From CALAEC01 sp050692915 (GTDB lineage: Bacteria; Actinomycetota; UBA4738; CALAEC01): a stretch of 19,262 nt of DNA. A program made the position numbers and the translations under genes. Positions 1 to 8,693 of the stretch are shown one piece after another (the first letter of the stretch is position 1; each line of letters begins with the position of its first letter). The notes beneath the pieces were generated by a model, which had not been told where the DNA came from, did no database searches, and saw nothing but the letters and a program-made list of their open reading frames with translations. The DNA lies in contig JBOGVU010000049.1 of assembly GCA_050692915.1 (NCBI GenBank), positions 1 to 19,262 on the forward strand. Direction: 5' to 3'.

Positions 1-319
1 ATACCGAGGGGACAAGCTCGCTCCCGACCACCTGCCCCAGGAGCAGGCCCAGGTCCCCGGGCACATCCCCGGCGCGATCAACATCACGTGGTCCAAGGCG
101 GCCAACGAGGACGGCACGTTCCGGTCGGCCGACGAGCTCCGGGAGCCGTACGGGGCGCTCGATCCGGCGGCCAAGGTCATCTCGTACTGCCGGATCGGGG
201 AGCGGTCCAGCCACACCTGGTTCGTGCTCAGCGAGCTGCTCGGGTTCCGCAGCGCCAAGAACTACGACGGCTCGTGGACCGAGTACGGGTCGTTGGTGGG
301 AGCTCCGGTAGAGCGCTGA
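1..319 (+). CDS. Thiosulfate sulfurtransferase (rhodanese), C-terminal part, 5' end outside window
   Basis: The frame is open from base 2 to TGA at 317-319, giving 106 residues of the C-terminal rhodanese domain; the start lies left of the window. The active-site loop reads CRIGERS, with the catalytic Cys codon at 188-190. This is the persulfide-forming loop of two-domain thiosulfate sulfurtransferases. The C-terminus (YDGSWTEYGSLVGAPVER) closely resembles the actinobacterial CysA2/SseA-type tail. The enzyme moves sulfane sulfur from thiosulfate or a similar donor to a thiophilic acceptor such as cyanide, and is likely cytoplasmic. Its position just upstream of a metal transporter and sufB suggests, as inference, a link to sulfur supply or detoxification. 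The family call is secure; the true substrate is unknown. Confidence 0.9.
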   Translation, partial: YRGDKLAPDHLPQEQAQVPGHIPGAINITWSKAANEDGTFRSADELREPYGALDPAAKVISYCRIGERSSHTWFVLSELLGFRSAKNYDGSWTEYGSLVGAPVER

Positions 320-323
320 CGTG

Positions 324-329
324 TAGCAT
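324..329 (+). promoter_or_regulatory. Putative -10 box (TAGCAT) for leaderless VIT-family gene
   Basis: TAGCAT matches the actinobacterial TANNNT -10 pattern and ends 6 nt before the GTG start at 336. Transcription would begin at or next to the start codon. There is no Shine-Dalgarno sequence in the 16-bp gap after the rhodanese stop, which supports leaderless translation. No convincing -35 box is seen at 17 bp. Confidence 0.5.
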
Positions 330-335
330 CGGCAC

Positions 336-1115
336 GTGAGCCCAAAGGACCTGGCCCGGCTGGAGCACGAGGCCCAGGAGCATCCCGAGCGGCTCCAGTT
401 CGGCCCTGACTACGACGTCGAGCTCGAGCCGGCGGCCCACCGCGTCGAGGGGGGGTGGATCCGGGACGCCACCCTGGGGGCCAATGACGGCCTGGTGTCG
501 ATCCTCACGCTCCTGGCGGGCGTGGCCGGGGCCCAGGTGGCGCCCTCCACCGTCCTGATCGCCGGGCTGGCCGGGCTCGTGGCCGGGGCCATCTCGATGG
601 GCGTGGGCGCGTACGTGTCCGCCAAGGCCTACCGCTCGTACTACCGTGCGGAGCTCCGCAAGGAGGTCGAGGAGATGCGGGAGAAGCCCGAGGTGGAGCG
701 GGAGGAGATCCGGGAGATCTACCGGGAGCGGGGTTTCGAGGGCGAGCTGCTGGACCGGGTCGTGGACCGGATCACCTCGGACCCTCAGGTGTGGCTGAAG
801 GTGATGATGAGCGAGGAGCTGGGGCTGTCGGCCCAGTTCGGGCGTCCCCTGGGGGCCGCTGCGGTCGTGTTCGTGGCGTTCCTGGCCGGGGGGATCATCC
901 CGGTGGTGCCGTTCCTGTTCGCCGAGGGGCTGGTGGCCCTGGTGGCATCCTTCCTGGTCACCGCGGTGGCCCTGCTGGTGGCCGGAGGCATCCGGAGCCG
1001 GTACACGGCCGAGAAACCCCTGATGGCGGGCCTGGAGCTGGTGGCCATGGCCGCCATCGGTGTGGGGGCGGCCACGCTGATCGGCCGCCTGGTTGGGGTG
1101 GCCGTCCCCGGGTAA
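336..1115 (+). CDS. VIT1/CCC1 family iron/manganese transporter
   Basis: A 259-aa membrane protein that starts at GTG with no Shine-Dalgarno; a TAGCAT box lies 6 nt upstream. Five hydrophobic segments are visible: about residues 50-68 and 72-97, then three in the C-terminal third from about residue 172 onward. The first begins with GANDGLVS, a hallmark of the family. Between TM2 and TM3 lies a long Glu-rich cytoplasmic helical region (residues about 105-165, including EVEREEIREIYRERG), which matches the metal-binding domain of VIT1 proteins. The family exports Fe2+ or Mn2+ from the cytosol (or loads vacuoles in plants) by proton antiport. In a bacterium this would lower cytosolic ferrous iron. 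Its stop codon overlaps the sufB operator, so iron efflux and Fe-S assembly are physically adjacent. Metal specificity cannot be read from sequence alone. Confidence 0.88.
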   Translation: MSPKDLARLEHEAQEHPERLQFGPDYDVELEPAAHRVEGGWIRDATLGANDGLVSILTLLAGVAGAQVAPSTVLIAGLAGLVAGAISMGVGAYVSAKAYRSYYRAELRKEVEEMREKPEVEREEIREIYRERGFEGELLDRVVDRITSDPQVWLKVMMSEELGLSAQFGRPLGAAAVVFVAFLAGGIIPVVPFLFAEGLVALVASFLVTAVALLVAGGIRSRYTAEKPLMAGLELVAMAAIGVGAATLIGRLVGVAVPG

Positions 1116-1138
1116 ATCCGACTGGACAACTCGGGTAT
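1114..1138 (+). promoter_or_regulatory. Putative IscR/Rrf2-type (SufR-like) operator of sufB
   Basis: A 25-bp imperfect palindrome with arms AAATCCGAC and CTCGGGTAT around a short centre. It overlaps the end of the transporter gene and the TATACT box of sufB. It has the length and arm layout (YYGAC...TCRR flanked by A/T ends) of the type-1 IscR site as I recall it. It shares 17 of 25 positions with the site upstream of sufD at 4940-4964; most differences fall in the centre, as expected for a dimer-binding operator. The cognate regulator is not in this window. Confidence 0.6.
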
Positions 1139-1141
1139 ACT
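1136..1141 (+). promoter_or_regulatory. -10 box (TATACT) of sufB, overlapping the operator
   Basis: TATACT ends 9 nt before the sufB ATG at 1151, so the transcript would be leaderless or nearly so. No Shine-Dalgarno is present in the gap. The box overlaps the right arm of the palindrome, so a bound repressor would block RNA polymerase. No clear -35 is present. Confidence 0.55.
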
Positions 1142-1150
1142 GGGGTCGAG

Positions 1151-2557
1151 ATGGTCGCCAAGCCCGATCTGAAGGAGCTCGACCAGGGATACCGCTTCGG
1201 CTGGGCGGACCCGCAGCACTCGGTGTTCAAGCCCAAGCGGGGGCTGTCCGAGGCCGTGGTCTCCGAGATCTCCGAGCTCAAGTCCGAGCCCGAGTGGATG
1301 CGGAAGTTCCGGCTGAAGGCCCTGAAGCACTTCCGGGGCCGGCCGATGCCGTGGTGGGGCGCCGACCTGTCCGACATCGACTTCGAGAACATCTACTACT
1401 TCATCCGCTCGACCGAGCAGCAGGCCCAGAGCTGGGAGGACCTGCCCGAGGACATCCGGGGGACCTGGGACAAGCTGGGCATCCCCGAGGCCGAGAAGAA
1501 GTTCCTCGGCGGCGTCTCGGCCCAGTACGAGTCCGAGGTCGTGTACCACAAGATCAAGGACGAGCTCGACAAGATCGGGGTCGTGTTCACCGACATGGAC
1601 TCCGGCCTCCGCGAGCACCCCGACCTGGTGAAGGAGTACTTCGGGACGATCATCCCGCCCAACGACAACAAGTTCGCCGCCCTGAACTCGGCGGTGTGGT
1701 CGGGTGGGTCGTTCGTGTACGTCCCGGAGGGCGTGCACGTGGACATCCCGCTGCAGGCGTACTTCCGGATCAACGCCGAGAACATGGGACAGTTCGAGCG
1801 CACCCTGATCATCGCCGAGCCCGGCTCGTACGTGCACTACGTGGAGGGATGCTCGGCGCCGATCTACACTTCCGACTCGCTGCACTCCGCGGTGGTGGAG
1901 ATCATCGCCAAGCCCGGAGCCCGGGTCCGGTACACCACCATCCAGAACTGGTCGACGAACGTCTACAACCTGGTGACGAAGCGGGCCGCCGCGTACGAAG
2001 ACTCCATCGTCGAGTGGATCGACGGGAACATCGGGTCCAAGGTGACGATGAAGTACCCCTCGATCTACCTCCTCGGCAAGGGCGCCCGGGGCGAGGTGCT
2101 GTCGGTGGCCTACGCCGGCAAGGGGATGCACACGGATGCCGGCGGAAAGGCCATCCACGCCGCTCCGTACACGTCCTCGGTCATCACCTCGAAGTCGGTG
2201 GCCAAGGACGGGGGCCGGACCGCGTACCGTGGGCTGGTCCGGGTGGAGCCCGACGCCCACCACGCCAAGTCGGCGGTGCGGTGCGACGCCCTGATCCTCG
2301 ACGAGGATTCGCGGTCCGACACCTACCCGTACGTCGAGGTCGAGGAGGAGACCGCTCAGCTCGGCCACGAGGCGTCGGTGTCCCGGGTCGGCGAGGACCA
2401 GCTGTTCTACCTGATGAGCCGGGGCCTCACCGAGGCCGAGGCCACCGCCATGGTGGTCAACGGCTTCATCGAGCCGATCACCCGCGAGCTCCCCATGGAG
2501 TACGCGGTCGAGCTGAACCGGCTGATCGAGCTCCAGATGGAAGGCGCCGTCGGCTAG
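1151..2557 (+). CDS. sufB: Fe-S cluster scaffold subunit SufB
   Basis: A 468-aa protein spanning the full SufB family length. The N-terminus carries the typical KRGLSEAVVSEISELKSEPEWM block. The beta-helix core includes SGGSFVYVPEGVHVDIPLQ, GCSAPIYTSDSLHSAVVEI and the C-terminal VRCDALILDEDSRSDTYPY stretch. Cys378 in the latter corresponds to the conserved SufB cysteine that receives persulfide sulfur. SufB forms the SufBC2D scaffold with SufD and the ATPase SufC, on which clusters are built with sulfur from SufS-SufU. ATG 1151 is chosen because the homologous N-terminus begins just after it and a TATACT box lies 9 nt upstream. In many actinobacteria sufB is directly followed by sufD; here three unrelated genes lie between them. 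The gene is intact. Confidence 0.97.
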   Translation: MVAKPDLKELDQGYRFGWADPQHSVFKPKRGLSEAVVSEISELKSEPEWMRKFRLKALKHFRGRPMPWWGADLSDIDFENIYYFIRSTEQQAQSWEDLPEDIRGTWDKLGIPEAEKKFLGGVSAQYESEVVYHKIKDELDKIGVVFTDMDSGLREHPDLVKEYFGTIIPPNDNKFAALNSAVWSGGSFVYVPEGVHVDIPLQAYFRINAENMGQFERTLIIAEPGSYVHYVEGCSAPIYTSDSLHSAVVEIIAKPGARVRYTTIQNWSTNVYNLVTKRAAAYEDSIVEWIDGNIGSKVTMKYPSIYLLGKGARGEVLSVAYAGKGMHTDAGGKAIHAAPYTSSVITSKSVAKDGGRTAYRGLVRVEPDAHHAKSAVRCDALILDEDSRSDTYPYVEVEEETAQLGHEASVSRVGEDQLFYLMSRGLTEAEATAMVVNGFIEPITRELPMEYAVELNRLIELQMEGAVG

Positions 2558-2562
2558 GGACG

Positions 2563-3753
2563 CTACGGCGGGGCCCGATCCTCCAGCACCGTCCCGTCGG
2601 GTCGCCGGAACACCGGCAGGCCATCCTCGAGCCTCAATCGGAACCCGCTTCGGGCGTGGACCATCCGGTGGTGACGCCGGCACAGCAGCACCAGGTTGGC
2701 CAGCGCGGTGGGGCCACCGTCCGCCCAGTGGACCACGTGGTGCGCGTCGCACCAGGATTGCGGCCGGTCACAGCCGGGGAACCGGCAGTCCCGGTCCCGG
2801 ACGATCACCGCTCGCCGCAGGGCGGGGGAGACCACCGGCGTCCGGCGGCCCACGTCCAGCGGCTCTGAGCGGCCGGCCATCACCACCCGCCTGATCGAGC
2901 CGTCGCACGCCACCCGGCGACCTAGCGCCGGGTCCACCGGACCGGCGTGATCGAGCTCGCTGACCCGGCTGCCACCGCCGGCCAGGGCCTCCTCGTCCAC
3001 CGTCACCGTCACGTGCGGCCGCTCCCCGGCCACCGTGGGCCGGTCACCGTGGTCCAGCCACTGCCGGCACACCTCGCCGAGAGCGTCGGCTCGCCGCTGT
3101 GCCGGCGTCCGGCCGTCGTCGGTGCCTCCCGATCGGGACTCGGCGTCGAGCACCGCGCGGAGGGCGGTCAGCAGCGTCTCCCCGGTCTCGGGATCCAGGT
3201 CGCCGTCCACACGGACCATCCCCATGAACGTCACCGAGGCGTGCAGCCGCCGCCGCTCCCGGAGCTTCGCCTCACCGCCCATGGCGGCCTCCCGCTCCGC
3301 GGCCTGGCGCCAGTAAGCGGCCACCCGGCGCACGTCCTGCATCGAGTGGATCCGAGCCGCTTCCACCAGGGTGGCCTCGCTCGACCGGAACGCCTCGTGA
3401 TCGGCGTCCCTGGCGTCCACCAGCACCCGGGCCGCCGACATCGACAGGTCGCCGTCCTCGAGCGCCCGACGGGTCGCCGGCATGTCCTCCAGGGCCCGGG
3501 CCATCCTGACTTCGTTCCTGGCGGTGCCCCAGGCCACCTTGAAGGTCGAGGCCAGCCACGACGCTGCGGAGAGGTGCCCGTCCCGTTGGTAGGAGCCTCG
3601 CCGCTCGATCTCGGCCAGCCGCCGCAGCCGCTCCACGTCGATCAGCTTCGAGGCCCGCTGGAGCTCGGCGAAGTCCTCCTCCAGCCGGGCGTCCGGCAGC
3701 TCGGCCAGCGTCTCGAGCCGCATCCCCTCGATCGCGGACCGCAGCTCGCTCAC
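2563..3753 (-). CDS. DUF222 / HNH endonuclease domain protein (13E12 repeat-like)
   Basis: Read on the minus strand from GTG at 3753, this gives 396 aa. The N-terminal two thirds are an Arg/Glu-rich helical DUF222 region (SELRSAIEGMRLETLAELPD onward). The C-terminus holds the HNH nuclease fold: CRFPGCDRP, then CDAHHVVHWADGG, then NLVLLCRRHHRMVH, which contain the His-His, Asn and His residues of the beta-beta-alpha metal site plus structural Cys pairs. The frame stays open further upstream, but GTG 3753 is preferred because AGAAGGA lies about 6 nt ahead and upstream codons look non-coding. The family is multicopy in actinobacteria (13E12 repeat proteins of mycobacteria) and its role is poorly known. 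A perfect LexA-type box lies 14 bp upstream, suggesting DNA-damage induction. The gene is convergent with sufB (5-bp gap) and splits the SUF cluster. Confidence 0.9.
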   Translation of the reverse strand: MSELRSAIEGMRLETLAELPDARLEEDFAELQRASKLIDVERLRRLAEIERRGSYQRDGHLSAASWLASTFKVAWGTARNEVRMARALEDMPATRRALEDGDLSMSAARVLVDARDADHEAFRSSEATLVEAARIHSMQDVRRVAAYWRQAAEREAAMGGEAKLRERRRLHASVTFMGMVRVDGDLDPETGETLLTALRAVLDAESRSGGTDDGRTPAQRRADALGEVCRQWLDHGDRPTVAGERPHVTVTVDEEALAGGGSRVSELDHAGPVDPALGRRVACDGSIRRVVMAGRSEPLDVGRRTPVVSPALRRAVIVRDRDCRFPGCDRPQSWCDAHHVVHWADGGPTALANLVLLCRRHHRMVHARSGFRLRLEDGLPVFRRPDGTVLEDRAPP

Positions 3754-3766
3754 GATCCGTCCTTCT

Positions 3767-3780
3767 CGAACATCTGTTCG
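3767..3780 (-). promoter_or_regulatory. LexA SOS box upstream of the HNH endonuclease
   Basis: The minus strand reads CGAACAGATGTTCG, which fits the Gram-positive/mycobacterial SOS consensus CGAAC-N4-GTTCG with perfect 5-bp arms. It lies between a TAGCAT -10 candidate (minus strand, 3787-3782) and the Shine-Dalgarno/GTG of the HNH gene, so bound LexA would cover the start of transcription. It is about 60 bp from the methyltransferase start on the other strand, so its effect there is uncertain. Confidence 0.8.
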
Positions 3781-3824
3781 GATGCTACCAGGGGGGTCTG
3801 ACAAAGACGGGGACCACCGTTGGG

Positions 3825-3830
3825 TACCAT
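3825..3830 (+). promoter_or_regulatory. Putative -10 box (TACCAT) of leaderless methyltransferase gene
   Basis: TACCAT ends 8 nt before the ATG at 3839. There is no Shine-Dalgarno upstream of that ATG, so leaderless transcription is likely. A CTGACA sequence at 3798-3803 is too far away (21-bp spacer) to be a good -35. Confidence 0.45.
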
Positions 3831-3838
3831 CGGTGGCG

Positions 3839-4573
3839 ATGGCCGACGTTCGGGACCGCATCCGTGAGTTCTGGGACCGGGACTCGGAGACGTATGACCG
3901 CAGCCCCTCGCACGCGCTGACCGACCCGGTGGAGGCGGCCGCGTGGCGGGCCGTCCTCCGCCGGCACCTCCCCGACCCCGGCGCCCGTGTCCTGGAGGCG
4001 GGCGCGGGGACCGGCTCCGTCACCCTGCTCCTGGCGGAGTTGGGCTACCGGGTGACGGCGCTCGACCTGTCCGAGGGCATGCTGGCCCGCGCTCGCCACA
4101 AGCTGAAGGGGTTCGAGGACGTCGAGTTCGTCACCGGGCCCGCCGACCGACCCCCGCCGGGGCCGTTCGACGCCGTCGTGGAGCGGAACATGCTGTGGAC
4201 CAACCCCGACCCGGTCGGCTCGCTGGCCGCGTGGCACCGCGTCACCCGGCCGGGCGGCCGTCTGCTAGTCCTCGAGGGGATCGAGGGCGGCCTGTTCCAG
4301 GACCTTCGGGAGCGAGCGGCCGAGGTGATCCGCCGGGGCGTGGGCATCCCTCGCGACCACCACGACCACTACGACGCCGAGATCATGGCGGCCCTCCCGC
4401 TGGCCGGCGCGGGGACCCCGAGGCCGCTGGTCGAGGCGATCCGCAGGGCCGGGTGGTCCGCGATCCGCCTGGAGCGCCTCCGAGACGTGGAATGGGCCCG
4501 CCGGATGGCCCCGCCGCGGATCCTCGGAATCCTGGAGACCCCGCCGCTGTTCGCGGTCGCGGCCGACGCCTAG
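3839..4573 (+). CDS. Class I SAM-dependent methyltransferase, substrate unknown
   Basis: A 244-aa protein starting at ATG 3839; the frame is open about 57 nt further upstream, but that stretch overlaps promoter-like DNA. The N-terminus (IREFWDRDSETYD) is typical of small UbiE/Methyltransf_11-like enzymes. Motif I, VLEAGAGTG (residues 51-59), binds the SAM methionine/ribose region; the acidic ALDLSEGML segment follows as the adenosine-binding motif, and RNMLWTNPDP is a motif-IV-like segment. No substrate-specific domain is recognisable. It lies in the island between sufB and sufD, and its stop codon abuts the stop codon of the next, opposing gene with no base between. Nothing links it directly to Fe-S assembly. 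The fold call is firm; the role is unknown. Confidence 0.87.
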   Translation: MADVRDRIREFWDRDSETYDRSPSHALTDPVEAAAWRAVLRRHLPDPGARVLEAGAGTGSVTLLLAELGYRVTALDLSEGMLARARHKLKGFEDVEFVTGPADRPPPGPFDAVVERNMLWTNPDPVGSLAAWHRVTRPGGRLLVLEGIEGGLFQDLRERAAEVIRRGVGIPRDHHDHYDAEIMAALPLAGAGTPRPLVEAIRRAGWSAIRLERLRDVEWARRMAPPRILGILETPPLFAVAADA

Positions 4574-4873
4574 TTAGGGACCGAGTCGCTCCTCCAGGCG
4601 GATGGTCACTCGTTGACCAGCCTCCTTCCCGATCGCCCTGCGCACGTCGGCCTTCACGGGCAGCTTGTGGGTCCCATCCCCCATGGCCATGAAGGAGCTC
4701 CGGAACGGGTGGCCATCGATCGTTCCGCGCACCTTCACCAGACCCCGGGTCCCGAAGAACGCGGCGGACTCCGGCCAGACCACGTAGGTCCATCCCCCCG
4801 TCGCGGGGCTCTTCCGCATGGTTGCCGTGAACCGCTCGTTCAGCAGCCCCTTCTGCCCCCTCCGAACCGCCAT
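4574..4873 (-). CDS. DUF1905 domain protein (YdeI/OmdA-associated type)
   Basis: A 99-aa minus-strand protein. The sequence shows the compact beta-rich DUF1905 pattern: FTATMRKSPATGGWTYVVWP near residues 15-34, GLVKVRGTIDGHPFRSSFM, then GDGTHKLPVKADVRRAIGKEAGQRVTI. This is a small single-domain protein of unknown biochemical function, common in actinobacteria and others. A strong Shine-Dalgarno (AGGAGG, minus strand 4884-4879) lies 5 nt before the ATG at 4873, so this gene has a leader, unlike several neighbours. It is convergent with the methyltransferase (stop codons adjacent) and divergent from sufD across a 122-bp promoter region. No catalytic residues can be assigned. Confidence 0.82.
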   Translation of the reverse strand: MAVRRGQKGLLNERFTATMRKSPATGGWTYVVWPESAAFFGTRGLVKVRGTIDGHPFRSSFMAMGDGTHKLPVKADVRRAIGKEAGQRVTIRLEERLGP

Positions 4874-4939
4874 CCAGCCCTCCTCTTTCCGACCAATCTG
4901 TGGGTTGGACCATACGGCCCTCAGGAACTCATCGGTGCT

Positions 4940-4964
4940 AAATCCGACCTGGACGGTCGGGAAT
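4940..4964 (+). promoter_or_regulatory. Putative IscR/Rrf2-type (SufR-like) operator of the sufD operon
   Basis: A 25-bp site with an inner perfect inverted repeat, CCGACC-N5-GGTCGG, flanked by A/T ends. The left nine bases (AAATCCGAC) and TCGGG in the right half are identical to the site upstream of sufB at 1114-1138. It overlaps the proposed -35 box. Its presence on the second SUF promoter argues that both blocks answer to the same regulator. It could also affect the divergent DUF1905 gene. Confidence 0.62.
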
Positions 4965-4978
4965 ACCCCCGATAGACT
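4950..4978 (+). promoter_or_regulatory. Promoter of the sufD operon (TGGACG-N17-TAGACT)
   Basis: The -35 candidate TGGACG (4950-4955) and the -10 candidate TAGACT (4973-4978) are separated by 17 bp, the ideal spacing. The predicted start near 4985 leaves a leader of only about 10 nt before the ATG at 4996. The -35 box lies inside the palindromic operator, which predicts repression when the site is occupied. Confidence 0.55.
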
Positions 4979-4995
4979 GAGAACGAGCGGCGACC

Positions 4996-6306
4996 ATGAC
5001 CGATACCCTCACCACCACCAGCGGTTTCGGCCGGGCGACCCTGCCGGCCCCGGACGGCCAGCCGGCCTTCCTGGCCGACCTCCGCCGGCGGGGCCTGGAG
5101 GCCTTCGAGGCCCTCCCCGTCCCCTCGCCGGAGACCGAGGAGTGGCGGTACACGGACCTCACGGGCTTCGATCTCGACTTCCGGCCGTTCGCCGAGGGGG
5201 GCGGTCCCGAGGCGGTGAACCGACACGGCCTCCTGGCGGCCGCCGGGGTGGCCGGGGAGCGGGCCGGGCTCCAGATCCAGCGGAACTCCGAGGTGATCTC
5301 GACCGAGGTAGGCACCACGGCCACCGAGCGTGGCGTGATCCTGGCCGACCTCGACCGTGCCGCGGCGCAGCACCCCGACCTCGTGGAGGGGTACCTGCAC
5401 TCCCTGGTCCCGCCCGACCGCACCAAGTTCACCGCCCTGCACGCGGCGTTCCGCACCGGCGGCACCTTCGTGTACGTCCCCCGAGGGGTGGCCCTGGAGC
5501 TTCCGCTCCAGACGCTGACCTACCTGGACGCCGACGGCGTCGCGGTCTTCCCCCACACCGTCCTGGTGGCCGAGGAGGGCGCCGAGGTCACCTTCATCGA
5601 CCGCCTGGCGTCGCCGGACCTCGAGCGGGCGCTGTCCGACGCGGTGGTCGAGATCCACGCCGGGCCGAACAGCCGGGTGCGGTACGTGTGCCTCCAGGAG
5701 TGGGGCCAGGGGGTCACCCACCTGTCCGTCCAGCGCACCGAGGTGCACCGGGACGCCGAGGTCCGCACGCTCGTGGTGACGCTCGGAGCGAGCCTGTCCC
5801 GCTCCGAGGCCGAGACCGTGCTCCAGGGCGACGGCGGCTCCAGCGAGATGCTCGGCATGTACTTCGGCGACGGCGACCAGCACTTCGACCACCGGTCGAT
5901 CCAGGACCATGTGGGGAACGCCACCGCCAGCGACCTCCTGTACAAGGGCGCCCTCAAGGACGCGTCGCGTGCCGTGTACACGGGCACGGTGATCATCGAG
6001 AAGGATGCCCACCGGTGCGACGCGTACCAGACGAACCGCAACGTGCTGCTGTCCGACCGCGCCAAGGCCGACTCGGTCCCGAACCTCGAGATCCTGACGA
6101 ACGACCCGGTCCGGTGCGGCCACGCGGCCAGCGTCGGCCCGGTCGACGAGAACGCGATGTTCTACCTCCAGAGCCGGGGCATCCCGCCGGACGAGGCCGA
6201 ACGGCTCATCGTGTTCGGCTTCTTCCGCGAGGTCCTCGACCGGATCTCCCTCGCCGAAGTCCGGGAGGGCCTGGAGCGGGCCATCGAGGCCGAGCTGGAG
6301 GGGTGA
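4996..6306 (+). CDS. sufD: Fe-S cluster assembly protein SufD
   Basis: A 436-aa protein starting at ATG 4996. It carries the SufD N-terminal signature PSPETEEWRYTDLTGFDL (residues about 43-60). The SufB/SufD beta-helix core contains FRTGGTFVYVPRGVALELPLQ, and the C-terminal segment has RCDAYQTNRNVLLSDRAKAD and PVRCGHAASVGPVDENAMFYLQSRG. SufD is the SufB paralogue and forms the SufB-SufD heterodimer in the SufBC2D complex, helping iron entry and cluster assembly in the cytoplasm. It is the first gene of the main SUF transcription unit and overlaps the Rieske gene by one base (TGATG). The gene is intact and of normal length. Confidence 0.96.
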   Translation: MTDTLTTTSGFGRATLPAPDGQPAFLADLRRRGLEAFEALPVPSPETEEWRYTDLTGFDLDFRPFAEGGGPEAVNRHGLLAAAGVAGERAGLQIQRNSEVISTEVGTTATERGVILADLDRAAAQHPDLVEGYLHSLVPPDRTKFTALHAAFRTGGTFVYVPRGVALELPLQTLTYLDADGVAVFPHTVLVAEEGAEVTFIDRLASPDLERALSDAVVEIHAGPNSRVRYVCLQEWGQGVTHLSVQRTEVHRDAEVRTLVVTLGASLSRSEAETVLQGDGGSSEMLGMYFGDGDQHFDHRSIQDHVGNATASDLLYKGALKDASRAVYTGTVIIEKDAHRCDAYQTNRNVLLSDRAKADSVPNLEILTNDPVRCGHAASVGPVDENAMFYLQSRGIPPDEAERLIVFGFFREVLDRISLAEVREGLERAIEAELEG

Positions 6307-6619
6307 TGGCGCTGGTGACCGTGGCCAGGGTGGGCGACATCCCCGAGGGGGAGGCCCGGCGGTTCGAGGTCGAGGGACACGAGATCGCGGTGGCGAACCT
6401 CGGCGAGGAGGGGTTCCGGGCGGTGGGCGACATCTGCTCCCACGCCCACTCCCACCTGCACGAGGGCGAGATCGACGAGGATTTCGGCACGATCGAGTGC
6501 CCCCGGCACGGCTCGGTGTTCGACCTGGAGACCGGCAAGCCCCGGTCGCTCCCGGCGACCCTGCCGGTGCCGGTGTACGCCGTGAAGGTGGAGGACGACG
6601 AGGTGAAGGTGGAGATCAC

Positions 6620-6623
<4 letters not shown>
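6306..6623 (+). CDS. Rieske [2Fe-2S] ferredoxin within the SUF operon
   Basis: A 105-aa Rieske domain protein. The cluster ligands are visible as C44-x-H46 (CSH) and C65-x2-H68 (CPRH), about 20 residues apart, the usual pattern for soluble Rieske ferredoxins of the BphA3/NirD type. The lack of a signal peptide or membrane anchor suggests a cytoplasmic electron carrier. It starts at ATG 6306, overlapping the sufD stop, with GGAGG just upstream inside sufD; its own stop overlaps the sufC start (ATGA). A Rieske ferredoxin between sufD and sufC is a recurring arrangement in actinobacteria. The partner is unknown; it may supply electrons for assembly or simply be an early client of it. Confidence 0.92.
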
Positions 6624-7441
<818 letters not shown>

Positions 7442-7451
7442 CGGCGATACC

Positions 7452-8692
<1,241 letters not shown>

Positions 8693-8693
<1 letters not shown>

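Noticed and set aside
785..2752. Long open frame antisense to sufB (and similar long antisense frames, e.g. 4921-6123, 9416-11323, 14555-16588)
   Set aside because: Very GC-rich DNA produces long stop-free frames opposite real genes. The translations are low-complexity (Arg/Pro/Gly/His/Val-rich), match no family, and lie over clearly conserved genes.
3782..3838. Earlier methyltransferase start at 3782
   Set aside because: The extra residues are not methyltransferase-like, and the stretch contains the promoter of this gene and of the divergent HNH gene.
3754..4023. 5' extension of the HNH endonuclease frame to 4023
   Set aside because: It would run over the LexA box and promoter and into the methyltransferase gene. 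GTG 3753 has a good Shine-Dalgarno and the recognisable protein starts there.
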